Of a stretch of DNA of 64,000 nucleotides, positions 52,500-64,000 are shown in pieces (positions within the stretch are counted from its first letter, which is position 1; every line of letters starts with the position of its first letter). Origin of the DNA: Balanoglossus misakiensis (taxonomy: Eukaryota > Hemichordata); contig CM082580.2 in NCBI GenBank assembly GCA_040954595.2, positions 5,146,001-5,210,000 on the forward strand. The letters are read 5' to 3'. The notes under the pieces are model-generated. The model saw only the letters and a program-made list of their open reading frames with translations, was not told the DNA's origin and did no database searches. Position numbers and translations under genes: made by a program.

Positions 52500-55400
52500 C
52501 CCCTCACCCCTCCCTCCCCTTTCTGCTCCAGACTTAATCTATACGCGAGCTTTATCGATTGCCTACCCGCGGTCTTCCGCTCGCTCGTTCGGTCAATTCT
52601 AATGATTTACGTCGTCCATCTGCGTTCACGTAAGAGAAAACATTCTTGATTCCTCGAGCAGTTGCTTTGTCTTTTCAGCGCAACATTGCAGTTACTAACG
52701 TATAGGCGTTTACCTGTGCATCATGGCAAGTTTAGTCAGAAAACTATTGCTGATGGTAGAATTTACGGAATGATCACTAATGGACAGGACACGTCCTTTT
52801 CTGACGAGACGTTCGTTCGCCCAAGCGCAGACGCTTCCACATCTGAAAACAAGAACAACCAAATTTAGACTGACAGACATATATTGGTTTGCACGCTCGC
52901 ATGTTCTTTATCTTCGCCACCCTGGAGGTTCATGTTCAACTTCGTTTCATGACTTTTCAATGAAAAGTAATCGCTAAATGACAGTAGTTTAAGTTGTTAC
53001 CCCCCCCTCCTGTTCTGTCTGTTTGCTTCGGTTCCTTCTTCTAACCACCCCTCCCATAGAATATAGGTTAAAAACACCAAGAGTTTGGCCAGTCAACACC
53101 TGTATTTTGATGTTTTGGATGAACAAATGCTTTAGAGGTGGAGACAACAAGAAAGACGAGCCGACATACATGTTCTGTGATAAATCATTTGCCTGTACCT
53201 TTATAGGTTTTGCAATCGGTTAACAAATGAATGATTTGTCGGAAACTTTTCATGGTAACAAAGAACGTCTCCAAAAGGGGAAAGTGGTGACATTTCAAGA
53301 TACACCAAACCCTATCTTTAATCTCTGCCGACAGCTTTGAAACGGCGAAAATGACAGAGGTCGCTCGAAAGATCACGTGGTAAAAATTTGTATGGACGAA
53401 TTGCAAAGTGGAGCAGAACATTGTATCAGTCGTATTGAACGCTGATTCGTTCGGAGATACAAATAGTTATACTGGACAGAGCTTAAAGTTTTGTATGATA
53501 AAAATTATTATACTTTCATAAGGCGTATTTCTTCTGGCATTCTTCCAACAGGGTGAATTATATTCTGACATTCGCAATTAGGCCCTTGTTTCGTTAATAA
53601 CCCCTTCAAAGTACTTTGATTCAAAATTATGTGCACTATTTTCTCTTTACACCTACAATTATTGTATTATGAATCGCACCTATCGAATACCATTGCAATC
53701 CTCTGGTGGCGGGGGGCTAATACCAACCACCGGTTATTATAATAGGTAATACTCATTGTACATGCGTCAAGGACTTGACGGGCCGGGGAGTCTTATAGTT
53801 CGCTCTGTGTGTCATAGAAAATTGAGGTAATATGCCACGCGCGTCCATTCAAGGTATGATACGCTGAAACTATCCTGAACGACAATCTGGACAGGTTCTC
53901 TATCTCCGAAGGATGTAAATGACCTTAGCTCCTAATTACTACCGCATCCGACAAAACTCTCACGCGGTTTTTGGAATATCGCTCCACGGGAACAGAGTCG
54001 GTCATTTGTAACACGCGAAGGTCGAATGACGCGACCCAAGTCGGCATATTTGTCATCACGACTCGCACGATAACCCTTTGGCGCGCAAAACCTTTACGAT
54101 AATTGATTAACAATACGACAGGCTGTCGGGTATCCTGCGAACGGCTGTAATTCGATTCAGATTAAACTAAATGTGATCAGCTAACGAGTTGGGGATATGA
54201 GGCACGCGTACCTGGAACTTTCCAATGCCATATTTCAATCGAAGTCGCGCCGTTTTTCTTCATTGTTAAACGCCAGTCATCGATGCAATTTATAACAAAT
54301 GTAGTGGCACTCAGTCTTAAATATTATTTTCAGAAGGTCGTTCTAGTATCAGATGATCGACGATTTGTAGACCTCACCAAACAAACAAGCTGCCCTTCGA
54401 AATAATGTACCTAACCATAGACAGATTTTGTTCTCATAGTGGTGCAAGTTTTTCTGTGAACTCTCGCAGCTCAACGCATCCCGAAACCGTTTATGGCAAA
54501 ATAATGGAGAGAAAATAATCTTAATGCCCCATAATGCACTAATGGCATCTTTTAATTTTCACATCTTCGGCAATATTTGAACTGAGCGAGCGTTGTTACA
54601 TTCACCATTGAACGACCCGTGTAGTACCGGAAAAACTGAACAAATTAATTTTTGCGTTTCTTTGGGGAGTGACAGAGTGAATTGGAGAGACGAAGAAACT
54701 AAGAAACGCGATGAGGAGTTAGTAAGATGCTAAAATTCAGAATGACCAACAAAATGGCATATTATTTTATTATCCTACACTCTACAGTCAGTAAAGTCTC
54801 GGGGACTGCCATGAAACGGGAAAAACGCATATCCCTGCAACAGTCACATGGCCGCAAAAATAGGCGTGCAAACAGATTCACCAAACGAGATGATATCTAT
54901 ATCTTTATTCAGGCACCGTTATGCAATATACCTAAAAGAAACCCTATAAAAACTAACTCGTTCTATCCCTTACTCGGGAGATGCAATTTTCTAAAGTGGT
55001 TATACGTAGACGTCGATGGCATATGTAACATATGTTTTGTGTTTCAAGCTCAGGGAGACGGAAATTGAAACTTAGCAAGAATTATTTCGTAACTGGCGAT
55101 ATTAATTTTAGACGGACGTCAAACCAAAAACCGCCAATTCGTGTTCGCCACGGCCACTGTTTCTGTACTTTAGATCGATGATGGCACATGCACGGAAAAT
55201 CAATTGGGTTTCCTGGGTATTGACATTCCGTTTAAGATCAGCACTTTTATCAAAACAAGGTCGGTTACATGTATAGAGTACCTATAAGATAAGAATACTT
55301 TAATCTAAGAGAAATTACGACACTTGTATATATTGATTGAAGCGGTGTCTATTCAGGTATTTAATACCCACTCCAGAATTTGCCCTGCGATCTCTAAATC

Positions 55401-58400
55401 TTCGCCGAGTTCTTTTTAGCTTTCTTTAAATGGCTCATCACATGCACCTTTTGAATCGTAATAAAATTACTCTCAGTTTTATCTTCTCTGGAATGTTTTC
55501 AATTCGCAAATATACAGCTATAACTTATATATACGATATTCAAAGAGAGGGCGTCTTTTCTTTATGTGACTATATATAAATTTCTTGTACAGTCGCAAAT
55601 CAATTATATTTGCGTCAGTCTGTTTTGTAGGGGTGTGTCTTTCTGTCTTAAATTGTCCCTTTTTTGAATCTCTGCTTCTGTATGTGTTGCTCCATCTGTT
55701 TTTCAATGCTATAATTTGGGTAAAATATTCGCCCTCCTTCCGATTCACCACTAGTCGATGGGTGTGGCAATTTCCCTATTTTGCCTACGTGTTGGACAAA
55801 ATGGCTGTCACAAGTTGTCAGATTCAAGATGATTACATTGAAAATTCAGTATACATGATACGTTTTCGATGATAGGCTATAGTTTTATGTTTTATTTGCA
55901 TGATAGATGGTGTATATTCTCCATCGCCGCAAGACGTCTGGCAAGTGACAGCCTTGGGTGGAATGGCCCACGATATTCAACCATTGTCGTGATCACAATC
56001 GTACAGTCATGTCACAGCCTGGGCGGACGATTTTATCCGACTTTTTCTCATATAGTACACTGATCCTGCGGGGATTATTTCGATGAAAATGACCTTGGAC
56101 ATGCTGAATGTTTTGACACTTATTTGCAGATGGCGACCAAGATGTACGCAATTTTACGTGCACAACTACGTCACAGTTTCGTTGTCGTGATATTTCTACG
56201 GGCATAGATAAAGCTCGCATTGACGTCACACGTCCAATATCATTTGACTATAGTTCTGCAACACGGCACAAAGAAATACGTCTTCTGAAATTTACTTGCA
56301 AAGATCCCAGAAACCAACTTCAGGATCTTGCGTCAACAAAGACGTCACAAGACAAGCCCCGCCCACACCAAAATCTAATCAGTTCTTGCCATCGGGAACG
56401 TGAACCTGGAGTGTGTACCAACTTTGAGTGGAATCCTTTCAGCCGTTCTTGAGATATCGTGTAGACAGGCATACGGACGCATGGATATACACACAGAGAG
56501 ACGGACAGAAATCGGTATGACTTTAGCTCACGTTTGAGTACACGCATCAGTCGTGATCATGGTGATTTTTTGAAAGAAAAAAATGACATGAGTGCGTGTT
56601 GGAGCAGGTTCAAGGCGGAAGTACCACTTATTTTGGATTGAGTGATTTGGGAAGGATGTAAATACATGTCACGTTTTTTTTCAAAAGAAAATAGTTCAGA
56701 GTAGTTTTCTAATATTATTATATTCGAAAATGCAATTGGCGGCCATTTTGAACTCCGGGCATTTTGAATTTGATTCAGTTATGAAAGATCAGAATTAACG
56801 TTTCCTGCGTTTTTATAATTTGGAGTATCGTCTCAAAAAACAAGTACTCATTACGGCAGATTTACAAAGTGATAATGCGTCATCACTTTTTGGGGCAACG
56901 TACAAGAAAAGGGCAACAAATTCCGATAATTGCGACCAATTTCCAGATTCCCAACGCAACCTCAACGCCATTACTGTCTTACGTAGCACTTTGTTAAAAC
57001 ATGATGTCCTTTTCGATGATTATTAATTGTGCCCAATAACCTCATTATTTCAATAAATTAGCTCATTATGTCCAATCACTTCAACATGATGTCAAGCTAA
57101 AGCCATTATTATATCCGCTCGCGACATCATGAGACACCAATTTACTACATTTCCCTGTTGGACTGCTGTCTTCATTTACTTCATCGCGATGAAATAATGA
57201 TATTGAAAGGGACATCGTGTTTTGAATAATGCGTTTCATTAGACAGTATTGGCGTTAATTGTATAAGAAACGCCACTTCGCACATCTCACAACCGCAAGA
57301 GATAGTTCTCGAACCACACATATCGAAATTTCAAGACTTATTTTTACTGAATGTCGTGAAGCGATCGTCATTCACCAACTGTCGGTGTGGGCGATATGGC
57401 TGAGACACAATGCGCACGTTAACAAGTGAACCACTGTTACAGATGTTACAGAACAACACATTTTCGACGTAACGGCACAAGATCCAAAAAACTTTACTCT
57501 GACGTCACCAGCACTTCAGTCGAGCTGTTCTCTCCGAAAGAGATTTTTTTGACATGCAGGCCCGTTCGTCTTGAGGTCAGCTATTGCTATGTTGTTCATA
57601 TACAGAGACAAATTACCCTCGACATGTAAAGGCTTCTGTATCTATGAACAGGTACAGTTTTTGATTCATAATACACCCCCTTGTCGGTCATAAACCAGTC
57701 TTGGCGTGTTTTAGCAGACGATAGCATACACAAAGAATCCTTTTTTTGTTCAAAGATAACGAGTCGAAACAATCGCCGAGGGACCATTTTCTCAAGATAA
57801 CAGGCTTTAAACGATTCGCTGTTCTATCGCGCCACCTACCAGACCTGTAAAATATTGAAAGTTTGGAAATCTACGCCACCCCTCCTGGGCGCAACGAAAC
57901 GCATTAACAGGAATTGCACGGGTCATTTGCGCCGTACATCACAGTTGTTCCGGGGCGATTGAGCGAAATCTGTCGCACGTCTCTTTCCGAACATTGTTTG
58001 TTATTTTATGGTATCTTCTCTCAGGTGCGCCGTTTTTCATTCTCGTATCAGTCCGACACCGATAAAAACGGTCCATTTCAGCAAATAAAACAGCTGCTCA
58101 TTCAGCCCAAAAAGACACCGTGATATAATTGTGAGGTATTCATCACCTTAGACGCTCCTCGTGCGGACCGGTTGAGCCAGAGAAATGTCAGTCACATACA
58201 TGGCGAACCTGTCGTTCGGACACAGAACAAAAAAAACACCCCAGATACAGATATATCTGCCATATCCCTCTAAAATGTCCCTCTTTATTTCAGACGACAT
58301 CACAGGCGCGTATAGGTTGATAAATGCGGTCTTATGGGGAATAATGATTTGTTGTTTCTTGTTTGGTTGTTTGCGCCGACGTTCGAAGGCTCTATTTCCC

Positions 58401-59003
58401 GCGTTCTCGTTAATAACTGCATCAACAGATGAATATGTTGTAAGTTATCGCGAAAACGCAATCAAGAAAATTTCGAGGTTATTTATTATAGTTACGACGT
58501 AAACATTACCTGTCAGTGGTAATTTATATGTGGGTATGTGGACGCTAACAACATGCTATGCGCAGGTGCAGATTATACACCATCAAGCATCTATATATAA
58601 CTTTCGGTTGCAATGGATTGAGACTGATGATCAGCCATTTGTTCCGCCTATGACAGTCAAATGAAAAAAAAACTACCCAATAAGCTATAACTTCGTCTTA
58701 CACCGAATAAAATACGATACACATTTTCCCCGAGGAACGAGGAATAAAACACGTTTTCTAGGGGAAAAGTTACCATTCAGAAACGTATCGCCATTTCATT
58801 TGGTACACCATTTAATATAAAAATTTCAGTACGATTGTGTGCTTTGTTGGTGTTTACTCGTTGACGGGAGCGGAAAGGGTAATTTTAGAAATCGAAGAGT
58901 CAAGACTACTGTGAAAAAGCAATTCTACGCATTTTATGAATGGGAGGTTGACACGAACTACACCGGCAGGAACACCATTCAAGCTCATTGACGTCTTCTC
59001 TTT

Positions 59004-59040
<37 letters not shown>

Positions 59041-62000
59041 ACCTCCAGGGCTCGTATCGGTCACAATTTCAAATTTTAATTCCCCCATCCTGGGTGATTA
59101 AAGTCTCAGTGGCCTCCTCTTTCTTGTCGTTCAAAATTGCATCCGATTTTCTCCGACCTTCGGAAACCCACCTCCATTTTTATGATTGCAAACATTGCCG
59201 TGGGTCAACTCTATTTAGAGTGTCGTCTCCATTAGCGCCGTATTTGTGGAGAGAAAGGTCAAAGGTGTGGTAAAACAATGACAAGAGGCGCCCCCCTTCT
59301 CCAACCGTTTCCCGCCTAGGGAAATTGGAAACCGAGGAGTATGACGCGTTCTGTTTCTCGCCGTAAAATTTGAATTTTAAGCCACCTGTGGACATCAAAT
59401 TAAATCAAGACAATAGGTTATTAGCATGTAAATGGAGTAGTCGTAAGAAAGGCAAAGATCCGAAAACTCTGACGACCGGGGCTCTAAATTCGCACGCACG
59501 TCCATTTTGTTTCTGCCGGCATATCAGCGGTATTCCGATCTGCAGTCGGTGAAACCGTGGTCGAGTATCGTCAAACAGACACAGTACATTTTGTAAATAC
59601 ATCAAGTACTTGGCCAGCTTGGCGAAGTACTGGTATTTGGTCGTTATGGAATGTCCTCTAAGAATGTGGGTCAGGTAGTCGCCATCGTATAGACTTCGTC
59701 CGCCATTTGCAAAATGCCATGTCGTTGCAGCCTTTCGTAACAAACCGATTACAGCACCGCGTCGAGAATCGCAGTCATGGTGCAGTTGATGTGGGGTGGC
59801 GGTAACCTTTCAATCACAACAATTTCACGGAAGGTATAGGCAGTAAAACCACTTATCTTTCGTCAACCGACGTCAGTGACGTACAGTTGGCTGAATCCAC
59901 AGTTCAAACTTTTCTTTCGGTTGTTCATAAAACTAGTCTTTTGTGCTTGGTTGCGGAGGGAAAAACATGGAGCTAGAACAGCGCACGTCGCTTCGAATTC
60001 TCGAATATCAGCAAAAAGCTTCAGGGGAGATCGGATATCTGCAGAGACCGTGATATGAACAGCTGTAGAGACGCGTAGCGACCGCCGCGTGCAAATGTCA
60101 GCGCGTTTACTTTTGACACCTGCGGTAACTCGATCATTCATGTGAGATTTGAATCTGAGCAAATGACGAAGACAGCGATTGAAGGCGATGCATCAAACAT
60201 GAAAACAAAAAAAAAGTTTCCGCTCTTAGAGGGTCTTTCTTTTAGGATACCTGTATCATTATTAACACATCACCTGCGTTTTTTATGCCTGAATTAATAA
60301 GTGCTACAGAATGTCGTTTTTATTGATTTCCATTTCACGTGAAATAGACGAGCGCCCTGGGTCGTCGCTGGATCAATCAAACAACTGCCAAATGCCAGTT
60401 CTCGCATTCAACGCGCGACAATGTAATGAAACCAAGACATCTTGAAATGTACTTTTCAAACTGCGATTTATTTGACATACGTAAACTTTTCTAATTCATG
60501 GTCGCCACCAAATAGTCGCTCTGTGCCCAATGATTATACCGTGTTCTTGCGCATGCGTTGAAGCCATTTACAGCACCGACAGCAGTGCGATGGCGAAGAG
60601 GAATTCGGAGTGTACATGTAGGCCTATTCTTTGAAAATTTGATGCAAAGCCCTACTGGGGTGATTAACATGATTAATTTCCCCCCACGCGCATCCGTCAA
60701 CTTCATCGCCAGACGCGCCCGTCGCTGTACACCCGAATCACCATGCTATAAAGTCTATAATCATAATCGGTTACATGTACTTTTCGCGTACTGCTGCCTG
60801 GGTTTGTCGCAGGTGTCTTTGATATACGGGCCAAGATCCTAATGAAGTAAACAAATTGCCCGTCTGAATTATTGATCATGATTTCATATCTCTCTACGGT
60901 AGTATATGCATGGAAAATCACTCTGAAGCCTTTTTCTCATATTTGGTTCAAGGATAGACCCAATACCCGCGCGGCAAGAACACGTAGTTCTCCTGAAGTA
61001 AACGCTCCGGTGTACTTTTGGAGAAACGTTGTTGTCAACGGAGATTAGTAACCTCTTCTCTGGGTAGGGTGCCTGGGAAGAAGACACTAATTTCTTTGGG
61101 TTATTTAACCGTCTTTGAAGACTGCCCCCGCCATATAATTTGTTAGCATGAACTCAGCCAAGCAATTTCGCGGGCGTAAACAGCGCTCTGACCGCGGTTG
61201 CATCTATCACACAAGATACTCGCATCGAGCCACGCGGCATTAATTGAAAACTGACGTAAGAACATACAACTGAATTGAAAAACCAAATTGATAGGAAGCA
61301 CTGCGGGCTATCAATGTATGGCTGGATGAAATTGCATCTTTAATTACAGTGGTTTTCCATTTCTAGTTTGTTCCCATTGGGGGGGGGGGGGGGTATCCCT
61401 GCATTGGATGAGGTGCCATTGGGTTGCTTCTGGGGTGCTCTGTTCGCGGAGGAGGGGGACAAATATGCCTGCATACGATGTCTGGCCTGATTGAAGTTAT
61501 TTTTATTCTCGTTTGTCTCATATTACTATCATTCACATAGTGTCATAGATACACCTTTTCGTTGCGTGGCTTCGCGTAGAGATGTCTTCTAAGTTACAGG
61601 CGTATAATGAAATGATAACCAAGGAAAGTACATTAGCTAACAGACGATAATTTATTGTTGTTTGTGGTACTTTTCACTAGTTACCAAGTAAACTGAAAAT
61701 GTTATATCGGAATTTGCAAAAGTGTTTCAGTTCCGTATATATCATAAACATATCATAATTATCATATCATATACACATATTAGTCTGTTTCACGTGATAT
61801 CTGTTTACCGTGTATATTATGTATTCATGCTCACGGGCGATTAGTTTGTGAAGTAAATCAGAACTGTGGATGTTCAAGGATGTTTTTAAGAAACTCGACA
61901 ATTATTATACAAGCCTTGCAAAGAAATTATTGTTTTTATCTCGCGGGTTTCCGGAAGAAAACGTATCCCGTGTTCCAGTGTATTAAAACGCTGTTATAAG

Positions 62001-62900
62001 CAACATGGAATTATATGAGAAGTATTGAGGCAAAACAAAATCACCAGGATGAAGAAGAGATACACAGAATACCCTGAGAGATTGAGAAATTGGAAGGTAG
62101 TTTTCCGATATTAAATTATGTGTATTTTGTGGATGCTCGTGGTATGAGCAGGCGAAATGATAAGTTTGTCTCTAGGCTAAACTGTTCTATTTGTTCAAAC
62201 GCAACGGCCCATCCGATGTACATGTATGTACTATATACTTTGATCCGGCATACAGTGAGTCGAAGGGTATTATATGGGTTGCAAAATATTATTCGAAAGT
62301 TAAAAAAACAAAAACAAGATCCCCATAAAGCCGTTGCGGCTTTTTGGGAAATTGTCACATGAAACTATTGAGGGTCTCATGTTCTTTCACACACCAGCGC
62401 ACTGCGACATGGTTATATATGCATAATTGATTACAAGATAATTGCGGAAGACATCACAACTCCCGGCTATCAGCAGAAAAAACTAAATGATGAATGTAAT
62501 AAGATACGCAACTCAGCTCTGTACTTATGACGTGTTCGCAATGATGCATAACGCGCTCAACACAACGCGCTGTACATCATAATGTTTTACTTTTTGGGAA
62601 ATTTCCGAAAGTTGCAACGTCAGCATGTTTCTTACTGGACAAAAATATCAGTGGTTAGTATGGACCCGCACATGCGCAGTCTGGGGAAGATCGCGCGGCC
62701 GGAGCCGCCAGACCGAGCATTTGCGTGTTTTATTTTGTACCGCGTTGCGATCGAGAAAAAACAAGGCAGACCATGTATTTTTGGACTTTATCCTGAATTT
62801 GCATTTTTCGTAGAGCGTTGAGTGATTTTTTTAAATGTCAATTTTTCATCCCCTGCATTTGTTATCGCTCGCTTCCAATCAAATGATAGCATTGAACGAC
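52500..62900. other. Gene-poor region B
   Basis: About 10 kb without a gene I can support. It holds a (CA)n microsatellite at 59008-59037 and a poly-G tract near 61380. A 112-codon minus-strand frame at 59405-59743 (with TKYQYFAKLAKYLMYLQNVL) looks protein-like but has no recognised family and no splice partners. Confidence 0.5.
59008..59037. repeat. (CA)n microsatellite
   Basis: About fifteen CA repeats, in the gene-poor region. Confidence 0.9.
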
Positions 62901-62987
62901 GAAATTCGCAGCGCTTGTCGGACATTGCATTTGGTGATTAAAATTTTAAAAAAATCTCCCATTTTTTTATCTGTCGTCATTTTTCAG

Positions 62988-63245
62988 ATGAAGTTGACAT
63001 CCCTTCAACTGGTTTGCGTAGTGGCCGTCACGCTGCTCTTGGTACAAGTCAGCTTCGCCGCCGCCGGCATTCCGGCCGACGACCTTCTCGAAAACCTCGA
63101 CGATGATGGCGCCCTGTTGGCGGACAAGCGAGGCTACCTGCAGTACAGGCCCAGGAATAAGCCGGACGGCTCTTGCAAGAACATCTGCGGCGGATGCTGC
63201 ACCATAAGGTGTCTACTCCAGAGATGCAGAAAAATCAGTCCGTGA
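62988..63245 (+). CDS. Secreted cysteine-rich cationic peptide precursor
   Basis: Complete 85-residue precursor. Residues 1-25 are a signal peptide (MKLTSLQLVCVVAVTLLLVQ and a small-residue cleavage region). Residues 26-46 form an acidic propeptide (PADDLLENLDDDGALLAD). Lys-Arg at 47-48 is a dibasic processing site. The predicted mature peptide is 37 residues, with a net charge near +7 and six cysteines at 63, 67, 70, 71, 75 and 80: spacing C-x3-C-x2-CC-x3-C-x4-C (core CKNICGGCCTIRC), enough for three disulfides. The ATG follows directly on a pyrimidine-rich TTTTTCAG acceptor, so a non-coding first exon probably lies upstream; the in-frame ATG at 62835 is treated as intronic. Acidic pro-region plus basic cysteine-rich tail is typical of host-defence peptides and some peptide hormones. 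I do not recognise the family. Confidence 0.72.
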   Translation: MKLTSLQLVCVVAVTLLLVQVSFAAAGIPADDLLENLDDDGALLADKRGYLQYRPRNKPDGSCKNICGGCCTIRCLLQRCRKISP

Positions 63246-63539
63246 AAATTCTCACCGTACCATCCAACCAAGAGATAGAGAGAGGGCGAAAAAGCGCCAC
63301 CAGTCGACGTATATCAACGTTTTCGCCTTCACATTTTGCCATGGAGGTTTTTCCAATATTACCTCATTAACTTTTTTTTCGTTTTACATATTTATCATTT
63401 GACTTTATTCGATGATTCGCAATTCGTTATTTGTCGAGATGGAGCCCTGCGGCTTAATACTGACTGAACGAATGTTTTCTATAAATTAACACGGTATCTC
63501 TCTCGAACCGTGTCCGTGACTATATAATGATGGACTTGT

Positions 63540-63545
63540 AATAAA
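63540..63545 (+). terminator. Poly(A) signal of the cysteine-rich peptide gene
   Basis: AATAAA about 295 bp downstream of the peptide stop codon on the same strand, giving a short 3' untranslated region. Confidence 0.55.
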
Positions 63546-64000
63546 ATTTTAATTGTAAAATATAATCTCGAGCTTAAGATTCATTGTTATTCATTAAATC
63601 GCTCTTCTATTCCCGCAAACACACTTAGTATCTCAGCAAAATAATGCATTGCAGTTGATTATTAAGTGGCAGCAATATCCAGTCATCAAAATGTAAAGAC
63701 TGCGTGGAGACGTATGAATACCCCCCCCCCCCAACAGTTTTGGTGGCGCGTTGCTACGCATTGGCGCGAAGGAGACGTGCCGGGTTCCAAACAAGCGAGT
63801 GGAACTTTCAGTTCATCCATGCATATCACGGGGTTTACCATGGTTTCAAGTGTGTCTAAAACGATGTGGAGAATTCTACTGAATTAAAAGATATCTTATC
63901 ATAATATAAAAAAAGTTTATCGTGGTATAAAGGGAACACATTGGGTACTGGTCATGAATAAAAATTTCCCGAATCGGGGAAGTCGAGATTCTCCACCAGC
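63546..64000. other. Right edge, no gene seen
   Basis: AT-rich intergenic sequence with a poly-C run near 63720. No motif or splice-bounded frame is recognisable. Confidence 0.5.

Noticed and set aside
62988-63245. Hepcidin
   Set aside because: Precursor length and dibasic site are similar, but there are six cysteines rather than eight and the spacing differs.

Overview
This is nuclear DNA from an animal: genes are split by canonical GT-AG introns, proteins are metazoan, the sequence is AT-rich, and intergenic space is filled with microsatellites, long C or G runs and small inverted-repeat elements. The style (compact genes, many small inverted-repeat elements) and the gene set fit a marine invertebrate, perhaps an invertebrate deuterostome; I cannot name the species.

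Layout. (1) 693-29598, minus strand: one large gene. Its last exon (693-4943) and the HD1 exon (5122-5324) encode a BCL9/Legless Wnt co-activator with HD1, HD2, HD3 and the C-terminal LQYFP motif. Ten further exons (5528-29598) join to these in frame and encode a DDT/WHIM module of the CECR2 type, as found in ISWI remodelling partners. All eleven junctions keep the reading frame, giving a predicted 1862-residue chromatin-remodeller/BCL9 chimaera. This is the most novel object in the window. A 17.6 kb intron (11072-28647) and its neighbours hold several small transposon-like elements. (2) 32442-33723, plus strand: a complete four-exon MAP1LC3 (Atg8 family) gene, head-to-head with the first gene. 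(3) 36597-39839, minus strand: a complete seven-exon di-N-acetylchitobiase (CTBS) gene, tail-to-tail with LC3. (4) 40756-40956, minus strand: an intact copy of only the last CTBS exon, apparently without the rest of a gene. (5) About 41-62.9 kb: about 22 kb with no gene I can support, carrying inverted-repeat elements, a strong hairpin and a possible first exon near 52 kb. (6) 62988-63245, plus strand: a small secreted, cysteine-rich, cationic peptide precursor of unknown family.

Functional view. The BCL9 part should bind Pygopus through HD1 and beta-catenin through HD2; a DDT/WHIM module on the same chain would be expected to bring an ISWI-type remodeller to Wnt target genes. LC3 (autophagosome) and CTBS (lysosomal glycan breakdown) are both degradative genes, but nothing in the sequence shows that they are co-regulated. 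Everything here comes from reading the sequence; homology calls are from recognition of family motifs, not from searches.
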